Below, in pieces: positions 61,265 through 64,000 of a stretch of DNA of 64,000 nt. This stretch comes from Streptomyces filipinensis. Lineage in GTDB: Bacteria; Actinomycetota; Actinomycetes; Streptomycetales; Streptomycetaceae. The stretch lies in contig NZ_BMTD01000007.1 of NCBI RefSeq assembly GCF_014649495.1, positions 124,001 through 188,000 of the forward strand. Direction: 5' to 3'. Position numbers and translations under genes: made by a program. The notes under the pieces were generated by a model. The model searched no databases. It worked only from the letters and a program-made list of their open reading frames with translations, and was not told where the DNA came from. Position 1 is the first letter of the stretch. The number at the start of each line of letters is the position of its first letter.

Positions 61265-62440
61265 ATGACGAGAACCAAGGCCATGGCCTGGGCGGGGGGT
61301 TCCTCTTACCTCCTTGTGGTGGGTCTGCTGGTGGGGGGCGCGCCACGGGCGTCGGGCACGGTCCACGGTGTCGGGGCACTGCTGGCTGTGAGCCTGCTCG
61401 GCGGCGTGGTGCGACGGGTGCCGCTGCTGGCTCTGGCCATGGCACTCTGCGGATCCACCGCTGTGGTGGTGGGCACTCCGGGTTCGGTCCATGAGAGCCT
61501 GGCGCCGTCGTACCAGGGGCAGTTCCTGTCGTATCTGGCGGTGGACCTCGTGCTGGGCTTCATCGTCGGCACCTGCGCGCGGCGCGCTTCGACGGTTGCC
61601 GTGGCCGTGTCCGCCGCGGTGCAGCTCCTGGTGATCGGCGGCTTCGCGCACGGGGACAGCCTGACCGTCAACGCGGTGATCGCCCTCCTGGCGATGGCCG
61701 CGTCCTGCATGGCCGCTCTGCTGAGTCGCGAGCGCCGCGAGCACGCGGTTGCGCTGCGTGCACAGGAGGTGGCGGAGGCCGTGACCGCCGAACGGCTGCG
61801 GATCGCACGGGAGCTGCACGACATGGTCGCGCACAGCATCGGCATCATCGCCATCCAGGCCGGCGTGGGCAACCGGGTCATCCAGACCCAGCCGGCGGAG
61901 GCACGCGCGGCCCTGCACGCCATCGAGGCCACCAGCAGAGAGACCCTGGCGGGCCTGCGGCGCACGCTGGTGTCGCTCCGCCGGGCCGACCAGGACGCGA
62001 CCACATCGCGGCAGGCACCGCTCGTACCCACGCCGGGGCTGGCGGAAGTCGAACGGCTCGCGGCAGCGACCGCGGACGCGGGGATACGCGTCGACGTGCG
62101 CTGCAGCGGGGAGCAGCGCCCTGTGCCGGCCGACATCGACCTGTCCGCCTACCGCATCGTGCAGGAGGCGCTGACCAACGTGGTCCGCCACGCAGGCGCC
62201 CGGTACTGCCGGGTGGCCATCGACTACGGAGACGAGGAACTGTCCGTGGAGGTGGTCGACGACGGGCGCGGCGCCACCGAGAACGGCTCGCCCCACGGCT
62301 TCGGCATCATCGGCATGCGGGAGCGGGTCGGCCTGCTGGGCGGCCACCTCAGCACCGGAAGCCGCCCCGCGGGCGGCTTCCGGGTAGCGGCCAGGCTGCC
62401 GCTGCCCGCACCTGTCGGAGTTACGGGGGAGAACCGATGA
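61265..62440 (+). CDS. NarL-type sensor histidine kinase
   Basis: 391 aa from ATG 61265, chosen for GGGAGGG 10 bases upstream; a GTG at 61190 would add 25 residues. N-terminal membrane domain with about five helices, then HisKA_3 with RLRIARELHDMVAHSIGII (phospho-His) and a HATPase (EALTNVVRHAGARY, DDGRGA, HGFGIIGMRERV). ATGA overlap with the regulator. Divergent from the ABC exporter. Confidence 0.92.
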   Translation: MTRTKAMAWAGGSSYLLVVGLLVGGAPRASGTVHGVGALLAVSLLGGVVRRVPLLALAMALCGSTAVVVGTPGSVHESLAPSYQGQFLSYLAVDLVLGFIVGTCARRASTVAVAVSAAVQLLVIGGFAHGDSLTVNAVIALLAMAASCMAALLSRERREHAVALRAQEVAEAVTAERLRIARELHDMVAHSIGIIAIQAGVGNRVIQTQPAEARAALHAIEATSRETLAGLRRTLVSLRRADQDATTSRQAPLVPTPGLAEVERLAAATADAGIRVDVRCSGEQRPVPADIDLSAYRIVQEALTNVVRHAGARYCRVAIDYGDEELSVEVVDDGRGATENGSPHGFGIIGMRERVGLLGGHLSTGSRPAGGFRVAARLPLPAPVGVTGENR

Positions 62441-63099
62441 CCGTCCGGGTTGTACTCGCCGACGACCAGCCGCTGGTGCGGTCCGGTCTACGGGTGATCA
62501 TGGCTGATCACCCCGACCTGGAGGTCGTCGGTGAGGCCGCCACCGGCGCCGAGGCCGTCCAACTGGTCACGGATACCGGCCCCGACGTCGCGGTCATGGA
62601 CATCAGGATGCCCGGCATGGACGGGATCGAGGCCACCCGCCTGATCACGGCCGGTCCGGCAACCACACGCGTCCTCGTCCTGACCACCTTCGACGAGGAC
62701 GAACACGTCTACGGCGCACTCCGGGCCGGCGCAAGCGGCTTCGTGGTCAAGGACATGGCACTGGACGACATCCTCGCGGCGATCCGCGTGGTCGCCGCCG
62801 GCGACGCACTGATCGCGCCGGCTGTGACGCGCCGTCTGATCGCGGACTTCATCGGGCGCCCCGCGGCTGCCCCGGAGCGCTCCCCACGGCCGGTCGAGGG
62901 CATCACCGAGCGGGAACGGGAAGTGCTGACCCTGGTCGGACGCGGCAGGTCGAACACCGAGATCGCCGAGGACCTCTTCATCACGGTGGCCACCGCCAAG
63001 TCGCACGTCTCACGGCTGCTCACCAAACTGGGCGCCCGGGACCGGGTCCAGCTCGTCATCAACGCCTATGAGATGGGGCTCGTCACACTGCCGCGCTGA
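62437..63099 (+). CDS. NarL/LuxR-family response regulator
   Basis: 220 aa. Receiver domain (VVLADDQPLVRSGLRVIMAD, phospho-Asp in DVAVMDIRMPGMDG, LTTF, Lys in FVVKDMALDD) and LuxR HTH (ITEREREVLTLVGRGRSNTEI ... ATAKSHVSRLLTKLGARD). The ATG overlaps the kinase stop. It probably activates the divergent ABC operon. Confidence 0.95.
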   Translation: MTVRVVLADDQPLVRSGLRVIMADHPDLEVVGEAATGAEAVQLVTDTGPDVAVMDIRMPGMDGIEATRLITAGPATTRVLVLTTFDEDEHVYGALRAGASGFVVKDMALDDILAAIRVVAAGDALIAPAVTRRLIADFIGRPAAAPERSPRPVEGITEREREVLTLVGRGRSNTEIAEDLFITVATAKSHVSRLLTKLGARDRVQLVINAYEMGLVTLPR

Positions 63100-63402
63100 T
63101 GGCGTCCCCGGCCCCGACGGCGCCGGACACGCGCCTCTTCGCCCCGCTGAGCCGCTCCGGGTTCTGCTGCGGGGTGTGGTGCTCCCGGAGGGGCACGGCA
63201 CGAGTGGGCGCCGTGCCCGCTCTCCGGGGGGCGCCGCCGCGCTCCCTCTTGGCCCGAGCCGGTCGGAGAACGGCCAGCCCCGCGATCACGCGCCCGCCTC
63301 ACCCGCCACAGCCGGACCGCGAAGAAGCCCGAGTGCCGCCGACGCGTCGTCCGCGGCCCCCACCGCTTCCCGGAAAGAGACGACGAGCGGCAGGATTCGA
63401 CC

Positions 63403-64000
63403 GTGAACCCTCCTCGTCGGTCCGCCCTTCTGGGCCTGGGCGTGCAGTCGTTGCTGACAGAAGCGGGCTACAGGCCTCGGCCGGCGCGGCGCGCCCAGGG
63501 CAGCCCGGCCAAGGACGTTGTCGCGGCGCGGCTCCAGGCAAGCGTGGTCAGACGCGATCAACTCCGGTTCCGCGCCTGGACACCGGGCAGCACCACCTAC
63601 TGCCGGCCGCCTGACCACGGGCGTGAGCCGTTCGGCTGGCCCGCGCTCGTCCGTCTCGACGAACAAGGCCTGTACCACCCGGCTCACGACACCGAGCGAC
63701 GCCACTGCGACTCCTGCTCCCCGAAGGGTGCCGCGTGGGCTGGAGGGCCGGTCGATCCGGCGGTCGTGCCACGCGATCGCCGGTGCCCCGGGGGCAACCC
63801 GCTGTGGCCGAACACCGTGACACGGCCTTTTCACGGGCCGCTGACCGCTTCGTGGACACGTCCAGGCCGGGTGCCCCGCTGGTACGTCTGGTGGCGGCTG
63901 TGGGGACAGCAGGAAGGCCGCTGCGCCACCTGCTCAGGTCCGCCGCAGGTCATCGACCACGACCACGTCACCGGCCTGGTCCGCGGCCTGCTCTGCTACG
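63403..64000 (+). CDS. Recombination endonuclease VII (HNH-like) protein, cut by the right edge
   Basis: A stop-free frame of 199 codons runs from the GTG at 63403 (AGGA seven bases upstream) to the window end. The last ~35 residues read WGQQEGRCATCSGPPQV, then IDHDHVTGLVRGLLCY, the CxxC-DHDH-x-C metal-binding core of the recombination endonuclease VII/HNH group. Earlier residues carry a possible zinc site (RRHCDSCSPKG). A further zinc-ligand Cys and the end lie outside the window. Phage-derived genes of this family recur in Streptomyces genomes. The start is tentative. Confidence 0.75.
   Translation, partial: MNPPRRSALLGLGVQSLLTEAGYRPRPARRAQGSPAKDVVAARLQASVVRRDQLRFRAWTPGSTTYCRPPDHGREPFGWPALVRLDEQGLYHPAHDTERRHCDSCSPKGAAWAGGPVDPAVVPRDRRCPGGNPLWPNTVTRPFHGPLTASWTRPGRVPRWYVWWRLWGQQEGRCATCSGPPQVIDHDHVTGLVRGLLCY

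Overview
The window is high-GC actinobacterial DNA and almost certainly comes from a Streptomyces chromosome. Codon third positions are strongly G/C, GTG starts and 4-base ATGA/GTGA stop-start overlaps are frequent, and the gene content is typical of the genus: Tat-exported enzymes, SpoIIE-type phosphatases, furA-katG, a bla locus, Ku, mycothiol/DinB-fold proteins and many secreted hydrolases. I saw no tRNA, rRNA, CRISPR array, intact IS element or plasmid/phage backbone.

Left part (1-9 kb). A translationally coupled, minus-strand stressosome-like operon (rsbR-rsbS-rsbT, a HATPase-PP2C fusion, then a gene running off the left edge) faces a MarR regulator across a perfect palindrome. An acyltransferase-3 gene follows, then two decayed sugar-catabolism genes (Gfo/Idh/MocA dehydrogenase and a sugar isomerase with its middle deleted). 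Next come Ku and a coiled-coil protein containing a 45-bp tandem repeat.

9-24.5 kb. An AraC regulator, furA-katG ending in a long palindromic terminator, a DUF4232 lipoprotein and a LuxR pseudogene lead to a complete beta-lactamase locus: a divergent LysR activator coupled to a cytosolic penicillin-recognising protein (BlaA-BlaB type), and a Tat-exported class A enzyme. A DinB protein, a 60-aa cysteine protein, an N,N-dimethylformamidase-like Tat protein, gene relics, an aminoglycoside-phosphotransferase-like protein and a membrane-anchored phosphoesterase follow.

24.5-36 kb. EfeO-EfeB iron uptake genes without a permease, a polysaccharide deacetylase, membrane and DinB proteins, and two TetR modules, each with a palindromic operator in a divergent promoter region (alpha/beta hydrolase; SDR). 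A GH5 glycosidase with an unusual triple C-terminal repeat closes the section.

36-50 kb. Three SpoIIE phosphatases lie close together; one has Asn where the motif expects a metal-binding Asp. Then come a GH92 alpha-mannosidase under a LacI-type palindrome, an OmpR/HisKA two-component pair and an APC transporter.

50-64 kb. Secreted proteins (trypsin-like protease, small DPWV-repeat protein, lipase, putative glycosidase) precede a patch with MerR/NmrA, a small secreted Cys protein, a GNAT and a small Gly/Tyr/His membrane protein. A NarL-type two-component system diverges from an ABC exporter, the usual layout of a drug-sensing/export module. At the right edge an open frame without a stop encodes a recombination endonuclease VII (HNH-like) protein. 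Names rest on motifs and family resemblance read by eye; no database search was possible.
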